DNA of 7,561 bases, from assembly GCA_025934595.1 (NCBI GenBank), contig JAICXU010000131.1, positions 1 through 7,561 of the forward strand, written 5' to 3'. The translations under genes and the position numbers were made by a program. Under the pieces are notes generated by a model. It was not told where the DNA came from and searched no databases. It saw only the letters and a program-made list of their open reading frames with translations. Positions 1 through 5,943 of the stretch are shown here, piece by piece (the first letter of the stretch is position 1; each line of letters starts with the position of its first letter). This DNA comes from Polyangiaceae bacterium. Lineage in GTDB: Bacteria; Myxococcota_A; Polyangia; Polyangiales; Polyangiaceae.

Positions 1-1
1 C

Positions 2-1201
2 ACGGCGATCGCGGTCTCCACGCGTCTCCAGGCTTCGTACTTGCCGGACGCTTTCATCTTCGACTCGCAGGTGCGTCAGAATTTCCAGAAGCTCGAGCAG
101 CAAAGCGGAATCATCGCGCGCATCGCGGGACGCATCACCCTCCGCGCGGATTTCCCCGAGATCGGGCTCGGCCCGCTCGTCCGCATGGGCGTCGACGGCG
201 TCTTCGCGCGCACGCTCAATCGCGACTTCGTGCTCACGAAGAAGGCATTCATTCCGACGTTCTTCTATCGACCCGCGCGCCAAGTGCAGGTCGCGATATC
301 GCCTTCGATCGAGCAGAACGACGTCGAGATTTTCCAGAACATCTCCGCGACGAACGGGCAGGGACAGAGCTGCCAGAGCACGAACGGCCAGCAGCTCACG
401 CTCGATCAGTACCTGACGTGTCTCGCGCAATCGCCGGGCAACGCCGATCTCGCGCGTCTTCTCCGCGTCCCCGACGGGACGAGCAACGTGGTCGCGCAGC
501 GCGTTGCTTTCACGTGGGATCGCCGGAACGATCCGTTCAATCCGCACAAGGGCACCTACTACGCGAGCTCGGTCGAGCACGACGATTGGTATCCGCTCGA
601 GCAGAAGGTCGGCTCGAGCTTCAACGCCGGCGAATATCAGCCGCTGCAAGGTCACACGCTCCGCTTCCAGCAGACCTTCGCGGGCTACATCCCGATCGGC
701 GAGAAGCTCACGCTCGCGGCGGAGGTTCGCATCGGCACGAACGTGCAGCTCACGACGGGCTCGACCACGTATCCCGATCGCCTCTTCTTCTTGGGCGGTC
801 TCGACTCGATGCGCGGCTGGACGCAGGACTCGTTCATTCCGCAGGACTACGTCGACAAGATCGCGGCGGAAGGAAACAAGCCCGCGACGGACCCCACGAA
901 ATTCACCGCGGATTCGATCCCGATCCGCGGCGGCAACTTGATGATCAACCCGAAGGTCGAGCTTCGCTTTCCATTTTCGGCGACCTTCGGCGGTCTTCTT
1001 TTTGCGGATTTCGGAAACCTGTGGGTCGACGCGACGTATCCGTTCGACACGGGGAAGTTCCCCGTTCGCGCCGCCGTCGGCCCCGGCATTTTGGTCTACA
1101 CGCCTATCGGACCACTTTCCCTCGCCTATGGAATCAACGTCTATCGTCACAGCGAATACGAAGACTTCGGCGCGCTGCAATTTTCGATCGGTCTCTTCTG
1201 A
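2..1201 (+). CDS. Omp85/BamA-TamA family outer-membrane beta-barrel protein, C-terminal part (5' truncated)
   Basis: The frame is open from the left window edge, so the visible 399 residues are the C-terminal barrel and the POTRA domains expected upstream are not seen. Three features identify it. LDSMRGW (visible residues about 267-273) matches the conserved VRGF/Y-type motif of barrel loop 6. RRNDPFNPHKGTYY (about 174-187) is the usual D-x-R-x(n)-P-x(2)-G strand of the family. The end, TPIGPLSLAYG then FSIGLF, is the typical C-terminal strand with terminal Phe, which is recognised by the Bam machinery. Family members insert or translocate proteins or lipids at the outer membrane; BamA-like and TamA-like paralogues cannot be told apart from the barrel alone. 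A putative extracellular insertion at about residues 112-158 carries two Cys (124 and 140). The next gene starts about 37 nt downstream on the same strand. The family call is firm; the subfamily is not. Confidence 0.9.
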   Translation, partial: TAIAVSTRLQASYLPDAFIFDSQVRQNFQKLEQQSGIIARIAGRITLRADFPEIGLGPLVRMGVDGVFARTLNRDFVLTKKAFIPTFFYRPARQVQVAISPSIEQNDVEIFQNISATNGQGQSCQSTNGQQLTLDQYLTCLAQSPGNADLARLLRVPDGTSNVVAQRVAFTWDRRNDPFNPHKGTYYASSVEHDDWYPLEQKVGSSFNAGEYQPLQGHTLRFQQTFAGYIPIGEKLTLAAEVRIGTNVQLTTGSTTYPDRLFFLGGLDSMRGWTQDSFIPQDYVDKIAAEGNKPATDPTKFTADSIPIRGGNLMINPKVELRFPFSATFGGLLFADFGNLWVDATYPFDTGKFPVRAAVGPGILVYTPIGPLSLAYGINVYRHSEYEDFGALQFSIGLF

Positions 1202-1238
1202 TCGATCGTGGCTCCTCTTTCGGCACGCACGCCCACAC

Positions 1239-1604
1239 GTGCATTTTGCCACGCTCGCGCTCGCGTTCTTCGCCGTCGTCCTCACGGGATGTCCCGACGC
1301 GAAGACCGAAGGCCTCGATCCGAACGCGCTCCCCGAGTCGCAACGCGCGGATTACGCGATCTTCGCGGAGCGATGCTCGAAGTGTCACTCGCTCTCGCGC
1401 CCCTTGAACGCGGGGATCACGGACGATGCGTATTGGGCGATGTACGTCGCGCGCATGCGCAGGCAACCGGGAAGCGGAATCTCCGAGAGCGACGAGGTCG
1501 CCGTGCTCCGCTTTCTCCACTACTACTCGAGCGAGCAGAAAGACGCCGTTCAACGGAAAAATAAGGACGTCGTCGATACGATCGCGGACGGCGGCGCACC
1601 GTGA
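1239..1604 (+). CDS. Small monoheme cytochrome c lipoprotein
   Basis: This is a 121-residue protein starting at GTG 1239, the only in-frame start that places a clean signal peptide after the upstream gene stops. A hydrophobic stretch (residues 3-16) ends in a lipobox LTGC with Cys18 as the lipidation site. C46-S-K-C49-H50 is a c-type heme attachment site (1374-1388). M68 or M73 in the segment WAMYVARMRRQPG could be the distal axial ligand, followed by the final helix EVAVLRFLHYY. This layout (CXXCH, then W-x(n)-RM, then a terminal helix) is that of short class I-like monoheme cytochromes. It should be membrane-anchored on the periplasmic side, moving single electrons (family knowledge). No good Shine-Dalgarno is visible and the n-region has no Lys/Arg, so the exact start is less certain than the protein. 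Its stop overlaps the GTG start of the barrel gene (GTGA, 1601-1604), implying translational coupling. Confidence 0.85.
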   Translation: MHFATLALAFFAVVLTGCPDAKTEGLDPNALPESQRADYAIFAERCSKCHSLSRPLNAGITDDAYWAMYVARMRRQPGSGISESDEVAVLRFLHYYSSEQKDAVQRKNKDVVDTIADGGAP

Positions 1605-2782
1605 AGCGTCGCGGGAGCGGTGCGCACGGCTTCGCGTTTTTCTTGTTCGTGGCCGCGTTCTTCGTCCTGCGGCAAGCAGAAGCAATCGAGCACAATGTCG
1701 CGGGCTCCGCGCAGCTCGATTACCACTTCGTTCCGACCGAGCGTGATGCGAACGCGAACGCGGGCACGTTCAGCACGTTCGACGGCTTCACGGTCGAAGC
1801 GGCGATGAAGCTGTCGGTGGACGTGTCGCCGCATCTGTCGGGCAACGTGAAGGTTTGCTTCGGGTGCCACGGCTTCGAGGCCGACATGTTCTATTTCGAT
1901 CTTCGCGCCGTCGACGAGCTCAATCTCCGCATCGGCCGATTTTCCCCGAGCTTCGGCTCGTTCAATCTTCGCCACGATCCCGCGAACCACAAATTCAGCG
2001 ACAAGCCGCTGCCGTACGACATGGGGCGAATGCTCCGAAAAAATATTTGGGGCAACGGAGTCTTGCCGGCGCCGTTTCCGGACAACGGCGCGGAGATCGA
2101 CGGCACGCACTTTTTCGGCGACGCGGCGCAAATGGACTACGCCGCGTACGCGGTAATGGGATTTCGGAACGATCAGCCGAATCCCACCGATTTGAATTTC
2201 CAAGAAGCGCATGTCCCGAATTATTTCGTCGACAACAATGCACGTCCGGCCGTCGGCGCGCGCCTCGCGCTCACGCTTCGAGCGAGCGCGGCCACCGACG
2301 CGACGGTCGGCGTGAGCGGCATGTTCGGAACCTACGATCCGAACAACGACCTCACGTACGCGATCGCCGGCGCGGACCTCGCCGTGCGCGTGCAACGCAC
2401 GAACTTCCGAGCCGAGGTGCTCGCGCGCCGCACGCAGTTCGACACGTCGAATCCGGCGATTTTCAAGTATGCGCTCTCGCCCGCGGACGGCGATTTTTTC
2501 ATGAAGGACGGCGCGTACATCGAAGCCGAGCAGCCGATCGTGCGGGACTTGGATTTTCTCGCGCGCATCGACGGCATGCTTCGAATGGGCAACGTGCTCG
2601 CCACCACGCCGCTGTCGGACAAGAGCTCCGTCGTCCGCGAGTCGCTCGGGCTCGCCTACGCCGTCGAGCGCAATTTTCGGCTGAAGACATCGGGTGAGCT
2701 CTGGCAATTCAGCGATCGCGATCCCGAGACGGGCCGTCGTCTCGAGGTCGGCATTCACCTCGGCGCCGTCGCCACGTTCTGA
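1601..2782 (+). CDS. Outer-membrane beta-barrel (porin-like) protein with an internal CXXCH motif
   Basis: The 393-residue protein starts at GTG 1601. It has a Sec signal peptide: KRR n-region, hydrophobic core at residues 11-23, probable cleavage after AEA at 28. The rest alternates polar and hydrophobic residues in amphipathic strands with short turns and ends in GAVATF, a barrel-type C-terminal Phe. The segment ELNLRIGRFSPSFGSFN (106-122) resembles the 'lriGrf..pfg' strand of phosphate-selective (OprO/P-like) porins, so a 14- to 18-strand porin is likely. Unusually, C86-F-G-C89-H90 forms a CXXCH heme-attachment motif (1856-1870) at the end of an early strand. There are no other Cys in the protein. 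Fused porin-cytochromes such as Cyc2 are known, but there the heme domain precedes the barrel, whereas here barrel-like strands lie on both sides. The gene is coupled to the upstream cytochrome lipoprotein, which suggests a shared redox role. Barrel assignment is fairly sure; heme attachment is a hypothesis. Confidence 0.8.
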   Translation: MKRRGSGAHGFAFFLFVAAFFVLRQAEAIEHNVAGSAQLDYHFVPTERDANANAGTFSTFDGFTVEAAMKLSVDVSPHLSGNVKVCFGCHGFEADMFYFDLRAVDELNLRIGRFSPSFGSFNLRHDPANHKFSDKPLPYDMGRMLRKNIWGNGVLPAPFPDNGAEIDGTHFFGDAAQMDYAAYAVMGFRNDQPNPTDLNFQEAHVPNYFVDNNARPAVGARLALTLRASAATDATVGVSGMFGTYDPNNDLTYAIAGADLAVRVQRTNFRAEVLARRTQFDTSNPAIFKYALSPADGDFFMKDGAYIEAEQPIVRDLDFLARIDGMLRMGNVLATTPLSDKSSVVRESLGLAYAVERNFRLKTSGELWQFSDRDPETGRRLEVGIHLGAVATF

Positions 2783-2788
2783 CGAGCC

Positions 2789-3274
2789 ATGTCGAAATTC
2801 ATCCACCTTGCCCTTGCTCTCGCCGCCGCCGGAATTTTTTTCGGGGGCTGCAGCGCGATCTCTCCCAAGGTCGGACCGGAGCAAGATGCGTCGACGGGCT
2901 GCGCATCTTCGTCGTCGAGCTCGCCCTACGGAGGTTATCCGTCGTCGACGGCGGCCGGCGATGCGGGCGCGTGCGCTCCCGTGCAGGATCCGCGATGCGC
3001 GGCGGACGCCGGCTACGAAGAAGGCGACTGCGATCGCTGCGAGGATACGTCTTGCTGCGCGCAGCGTTTCACGTGTTACGACGACCCCGCGTGCTTCAAC
3101 GCCGACGAGGATCTCGACACGTGCGTCGAGGATGCGAAAGCGTCCGACGCGGGTGACGAGGACGCGGCGCGCGCAGCTTGCTGGAGCACGTTCACCGATC
3201 TCCCCGGACCGCTCGCGAAAAATCTCCGCGACTGCGAAGCGCAGCACTGCAAAGACGTGTGCGAAGTGCCGTGA
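2789..3274 (+). CDS. Cys-rich lipoprotein of myxobacterial type, function unknown
   Basis: The 161-residue protein starts at ATG 2789, 6 nt after the barrel gene's stop, with a weak GACGAG Shine-Dalgarno. Signal peptide residues 1-20 end in the lipobox FGGC with Cys21 as the lipid anchor. A low-complexity Ser/Ala/Gly linker (about 33-60) follows. The C-terminal domain (about 62-161) is acidic and rich in Cys: 62, 70, 81, 84, 89, 90, 96, 102, 112, 131, 149, 154 and 158, plus Cys38 in the linker. That is 14 Cys besides the anchor, an even number compatible with full disulfide pairing. The spacing CxxC-x4-CC-x5-C-x5-C ending C-x4-C-x3-C is one I recognise from many secreted proteins of Polyangiales-type myxobacteria; the role of that module is not established. 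It should be envelope-anchored or surface-exposed. Position suggests it belongs to the same transcription unit as the cytochrome and barrel. There is no CXXCH here, so it is not a cytochrome. Confidence 0.8.
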   Translation: MSKFIHLALALAAAGIFFGGCSAISPKVGPEQDASTGCASSSSSSPYGGYPSSTAAGDAGACAPVQDPRCAADAGYEEGDCDRCEDTSCCAQRFTCYDDPACFNADEDLDTCVEDAKASDAGDEDAARAACWSTFTDLPGPLAKNLRDCEAQHCKDVCEVP

Positions 3275-3284
3275 ATCGCGCGCT

Positions 3285-4514
3285 CTAGAACGATTTCAGA
3301 TTCGAGATGAGGCGCTTCGAGATCACGATGCGCTGGATCTGACCCGTGCCTTCGAAGATGTCGTAGACCTTGATGTCGCGGAACCATTTCTCGAGCAGCG
3401 CGTGATCGGTTTGGATCGATCCCTCCGCGCCGCAAATTTCGATCGCATCGATGCATGCGCGAATCGCCGCTTGTCCGGCCATCGCTTTCGCCATGGAGGC
3501 TTCTTTCGCGTTCTCGATGCCTTCGTCGGCGAGCCACGCCGCGCGCCACGTGACCATGCGCGCTGCCGCGAGACCGCGACCGACGCGAGCGAGCCTCTCG
3601 GCGATCGCGGCGTAACGCGGAATCGGTCGTGAAAGGACGTAGTGATCTTTCACGAAGTCGCGCGCGTATTCGTACGCGGCGCGGCCGATGCCGATCGCCA
3701 TCGATGCGACGATGGGACGCGTGTTGTCGAAGGTCTTCATCGCCGTCATGAAGCCTTCTTTCGTGACGTACTTCTCTTCGCCGCCGAGCAAGTTGTCGGC
3801 GGGCACGCGGCAGTCTTCGAATACGAGCTCGGCGGTTTCGCTCGCGCGGAGGCCCATCTTGTCTTCGATGCGGCCGACCGAAAATCCCGGCGTTCCCTTT
3901 TCGACGACGAATGCGCGGTGACCGGCACGACCGAGCGCGGGATCGACGGTGGCGAAGACGACGTTCCACGACGCGCGCGCGCCGTTCGTGATGAAGCACT
4001 TGCGACCGTTGATTACCCAGTTTTTACCGTCTTTTCTGCAGCTCGTGCGAATTCCGGCGACGTCGCTCCCCGCCGTAGGCTCGGTGAGCGCGTACGCGCC
4101 CCATTTGAGGACGGTGAGGTCGTCGAAAATTCCGAAGAATCTTTTTTTCTGCTCCGGCGTTCCGCTCGCACGCACCGGCGGCCCGCCGAGACCTGGACCC
4201 GGCACGCACAAGAGAAGCGCGGCGTCGCCCCAGGCCATCTCTTCGGAGGCGAGCACGGTCGTGAGGTTTTGCGACTTCGGTTTTTTCTCCGCCGCCGGCG
4301 CTTCTTCTTCTTGTCGCATCAGCGACGCGGACGTTCCGAGCCCGCCATGACCCATCGAAGTGGCCATGCGCGCGAGGTTGCGCAAAAAATCTTCGTCGAT
4401 GGCGTGCTCGCGATCCCAGCGGAGCGACTGCGGGCGCACGATCGACTGCGCGAGCGAACGGACGCCGGCTTGAAGATCCCTCTGACGATTCGAGAGCGTG
4501 AATTCGATGGTCAT
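3285..4514 (-). CDS. Acyl-CoA dehydrogenase with intact catalytic signatures
   Basis: The 409-residue FAD flavoenzyme is predicted to oxidise an acyl-CoA thioester to the trans-2-enoyl-CoA in the cytoplasm, passing electrons to ETF (family knowledge). The first ACAD signature YALTEPTAGSD lies at residues 141-151 (flavin/substrate loop). The second region, CGAEGSIQTD to FRDIKVYDIFEGTGQIQR (361-395), contains E388 at the MCAD-type catalytic base position (codon at 3351-3353). R266 in NTRPIVASMAIGIG sits in the usual central helix. There is an extra charged, low-complexity segment at about residues 61-83 (RQEEEAPAAEKKPK) in the N-terminal helical domain, which explains the slightly long length against about 380 for the family. 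The gene is second in a two-gene operon, 22 nt after the other ACAD, with GAGAG 7-8 nt before its ATG. Its 3' end converges on the Cys-rich lipoprotein gene with a 10-nt gap. The substrate cannot be read from sequence. Confidence 0.95.
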   Translation of the reverse strand: MTIEFTLSNRQRDLQAGVRSLAQSIVRPQSLRWDREHAIDEDFLRNLARMATSMGHGGLGTSASLMRQEEEAPAAEKKPKSQNLTTVLASEEMAWGDAALLLCVPGPGLGGPPVRASGTPEQKKRFFGIFDDLTVLKWGAYALTEPTAGSDVAGIRTSCRKDGKNWVINGRKCFITNGARASWNVVFATVDPALGRAGHRAFVVEKGTPGFSVGRIEDKMGLRASETAELVFEDCRVPADNLLGGEEKYVTKEGFMTAMKTFDNTRPIVASMAIGIGRAAYEYARDFVKDHYVLSRPIPRYAAIAERLARVGRGLAAARMVTWRAAWLADEGIENAKEASMAKAMAGQAAIRACIDAIEICGAEGSIQTDHALLEKWFRDIKVYDIFEGTGQIQRIVISKRLISNLKSF

Positions 4515-4536
4515 GTGCGTTCTCTCAAATCCTCTT

Positions 4537-5727
4537 TCAAACCAACGTCGTTTGGGTTTCGGGCGTGGGAAGGATCGCGCCGATCGACAGCGGCTGTCCC
4601 ACCTCGATCGCGGCTGCGAGCTGGTCGGCTTGCTCCGCCGTCATCACGCACAGCTGCAGCTGCTTCGCGTCGCGCATGAATTTCTCGACGGGATAGTCGC
4701 GCATGAATCCCGATCCGCCGTGGAGCTGCACGGCGTCATCGCCGCATCGCATCGCCGCTTCGAGCGCAAAGCTCACGGCGTGCGCGCTGTACAAAAGGGC
4801 TTCTTTTTCCGGTGCTCCGCGGTCCCAAGCTTCTGCGGCGCGCCAAACGAGCGAGCGTGCGGCGTCGACGTCCATCGCCCTGTCGGCAAGATTGAACGCG
4901 ACGGCTTGGAAGTGTCCGATCGGCTTTCCGAACGCTTTGCGACCATCGCAATAATCACGCGTGACGTCGAACGCGGCTTGCGCGAGACCGACGGCGCGCG
5001 CGGCCATGATGAGGCCGGTCTTCGCGAAGAAGCGGATCGTCTTTTCCGTGAACGCGCTGCCGTCGCCGAGCTTCGTCGCTGGCGCGTCTTCGAATTTCAC
5101 GTCGGCGACATCGGCGATCTCGAGACCGAGCGTCGCCGCGCGCGGGCTCACGGTGACGCCCGGAGCGTCGGCATCGACGACGAACGCCGCGATGCCGTCC
5201 CAACCTTGGGTCTCGTCGACTTGCGCGAACACGACGAACGTCTCGGCGCGGCTCGCGTTCACGACGAACGATTTTTGGCCCGTGATTTTTCCGCCGGTCG
5301 CGATCGTCGAAAATCCCGCGCGCTCCGGATTCGGCTTTCGCTCGCCCCACGCGACGGCGCCGAAGCGTTTGAATCCGTCTTCGGCGGTGTATCGCGACAA
5401 GATCTTCGCCGCGTCCTCTTCGCTTCCGAGCTCGAGCACGGCGCGCACGAACGAAGCGCCACCAGCGAGACCGAACGCGGCAGCGGGATCGCCGTACGCG
5501 ATCGCCTCTTCGACCAGCGCTTGCGTGACGAGACCGAGGCCGGCGCCGCCCGCCGCCGCCGGAATCGCGAGCGATCCGAGCCCCATGCCGTGCGCGGCTC
5601 TTCGGGTTTCTTCGGAGACGGCGCGGGCTTTTTCGAACGCGCGGGCGTCCGTCCGCAGGGTCTTTGCGAACGAGACGACCTCGTCTCGCATCATCGTTTC
5701 GTCTTCACTCGGCCTGAACGCAACCAC
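4537..5727 (-). CDS. Acyl-CoA dehydrogenase-like protein lacking the catalytic Glu
   Basis: The 396-residue protein starts at GTG 5727, supported by a strong AGGAGG about 4 nt upstream. The ACAD fold is clear along the whole length. It has the N-terminal helical domain with GLGSLAIPAAAGGAGLG (49-65), the middle beta domain, and the flavin-contacting RKAFGKPIGHFQAVAFNLAD (263-282). QLHGGSGFMRDYPVEKFMRD (334-353) also matches the family. However, two hallmarks are missing. The TEPxxGSD loop is replaced by AVAWGERKPNPE (124-135), and the catalytic Glu expected nine residues after the R of RDAK is V361 (LQLCVMTAEQ). The alternative base position used by isovaleryl-CoA dehydrogenase aligns with T237, so it does not substitute. 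The protein is therefore probably non-dehydrogenating by itself. It is the promoter-proximal gene of an operon with an intact ACAD, so a structural or regulatory partner subunit is plausible (inference). Confidence 0.9.
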   Translation of the reverse strand: MVAFRPSEDETMMRDEVVSFAKTLRTDARAFEKARAVSEETRRAAHGMGLGSLAIPAAAGGAGLGLVTQALVEEAIAYGDPAAAFGLAGGASFVRAVLELGSEEDAAKILSRYTAEDGFKRFGAVAWGERKPNPERAGFSTIATGGKITGQKSFVVNASRAETFVVFAQVDETQGWDGIAAFVVDADAPGVTVSPRAATLGLEIADVADVKFEDAPATKLGDGSAFTEKTIRFFAKTGLIMAARAVGLAQAAFDVTRDYCDGRKAFGKPIGHFQAVAFNLADRAMDVDAARSLVWRAAEAWDRGAPEKEALLYSAHAVSFALEAAMRCGDDAVQLHGGSGFMRDYPVEKFMRDAKQLQLCVMTAEQADQLAAAIEVGQPLSIGAILPTPETQTTLV

Positions 5728-5730
5728 GGG

Positions 5731-5736
5731 TCCTCC
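5731..5736 (-). promoter_or_regulatory. Strong Shine-Dalgarno for the catalytic-Glu-less ACAD gene
   Basis: On the minus strand the sequence reads AGGAGG, then ACCC, then the GTG start. This is the best ribosome binding site in the window. It decides for the GTG at 5727 rather than an internal ATG. Confidence 0.8.
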
Positions 5737-5751
5737 TCGAAAGGCTGAAAA

Positions 5752-5768
5752 TCCGCAGGAAATGCGGA
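5752..5768. repeat. Perfect inverted repeat TCCGCA-N5-TGCGGA
   Basis: Six-base arms (5752-5757 and 5763-5768) are separated by GGAAA. The repeat lies in the inferred 5' leader of the leftward ACAD operon, between the predicted transcription start and the Shine-Dalgarno. It could be a DNA operator or an mRNA hairpin. There is no T-tract on either strand, so it is not a terminator. Confidence 0.5.
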
Positions 5769-5781
5769 ACGGCTCCGGGAT

Positions 5782-5810
5782 TCTTTACGTGCGAAACTTC
5801 CGCATCGCAA
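5782..5810 (-). promoter_or_regulatory. Probable promoter of the ACAD operon
   Basis: On the minus strand, TTGCGA (5805-5810, 4 of 6 with TTGACA) is followed after exactly 17 bp by TAAAGA (5782-5787, 3 of 6 with TATAAT). It lies 55-85 nt upstream of the GTG start, in the only non-coding stretch before the operon. The match is moderate. The -35 element overlaps the left arm of an inverted repeat at 5806-5821, which would suit repressor control. Confidence 0.4.
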
Positions 5811-5821
5811 ACGATTTTGCG
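5806..5821. repeat. Perfect inverted repeat CGCAAA-N4-TTTGCG
   Basis: Six-base arms (5806-5811 and 5816-5821) are separated by CGAT. The size and symmetry suit an operator for a dimeric regulator (for example TetR-type), and it overlaps the predicted leftward -35 box. The regulator itself is not in the window. Confidence 0.5.
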
Positions 5822-5835
5822 TCTCGCAGGCGAGA
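5822..5835. repeat. Perfect inverted repeat TCTCGC-AG-GCGAGA
   Basis: Six-base arms (5822-5827 and 5830-5835) are separated by only 2 bp, immediately next to the previous repeat. The 2-bp gap is too short for a stable RNA loop unless the stem opens by a base pair, so a DNA-level protein site is more likely than a hairpin. Confidence 0.5.
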
Positions 5836-5874
5836 ATCCTCGCTCGCCCGGCGCACGAACCACGGGGACCGCGC

Positions 5875-5903
5875 TTGACAGAGCGCGCCGGGCCTCGTAA
5901 GTA
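5875..5903 (+). promoter_or_regulatory. Probable promoter of rplM-rpsI
   Basis: A perfect TTGACA -35 box (5875-5880) is followed by a 17-bp spacer and TAAGTA (5898-5903), a weak -10. Transcription would start near 5910, giving a leader of about 34 nt before rplM. The consensus -35 in front of a ribosomal-protein operon is persuasive; the -10 placement is less sure. Confidence 0.6.
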
Positions 5904-5910
5904 CAGCGCC

Positions 5911-5943
5911 CCTTTAAAAAGCAGGGTTGAAAGGTCTTTCGCG
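5911..5943 (+). promoter_or_regulatory. rplM leader with complementary segments around the Shine-Dalgarno
   Basis: GAAAGG (5929-5934) is the Shine-Dalgarno, 9 nt before the ATG. It can pair with upstream CCTTT (5911-5915 with AAAGG 5930-5934) or with CTTTC just downstream (5936-5940, as GAAAG-GT-CTTTC). Either pairing would hide the ribosome site. In E. coli the rplM-rpsI operon is known to be repressed by L13, so a small autoregulatory leader is possible here; nothing more than the pairing is seen. Confidence 0.3.

Noticed and set aside
2835..2841. T7 tract in the Cys-rich lipoprotein signal peptide as a phase-variation site
   Set aside because: Seven bases is short, it encodes Ile-Phe-Phe as needed for the hydrophobic core, and a similar T7 run lies at 4142-4148 in the ACAD gene where switching makes no sense.
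1550..3247. A 565-codon open frame on the minus strand opposite the barrel and Cys-rich lipoprotein genes
   Set aside because: Its translation is Arg/Ala-rich without domains, while the plus-strand frames have signal peptides, lipoboxes, a barrel pattern and tight operon spacing. Long antisense frames are common in GC-rich DNA.
3274..3295. AATCG/CGATT pairing at the convergent gene junction as a bidirectional terminator
   Set aside because: Only 5 bp with a 12-nt loop and no T-tract on either side; too weak to call.
3642..5748. Long plus-strand open frames (3642-4679 and 4498-5748) opposite the two ACAD genes
   Set aside because: Both translate to Arg-rich sequence without motifs; the minus-strand frames are unmistakable ACADs.
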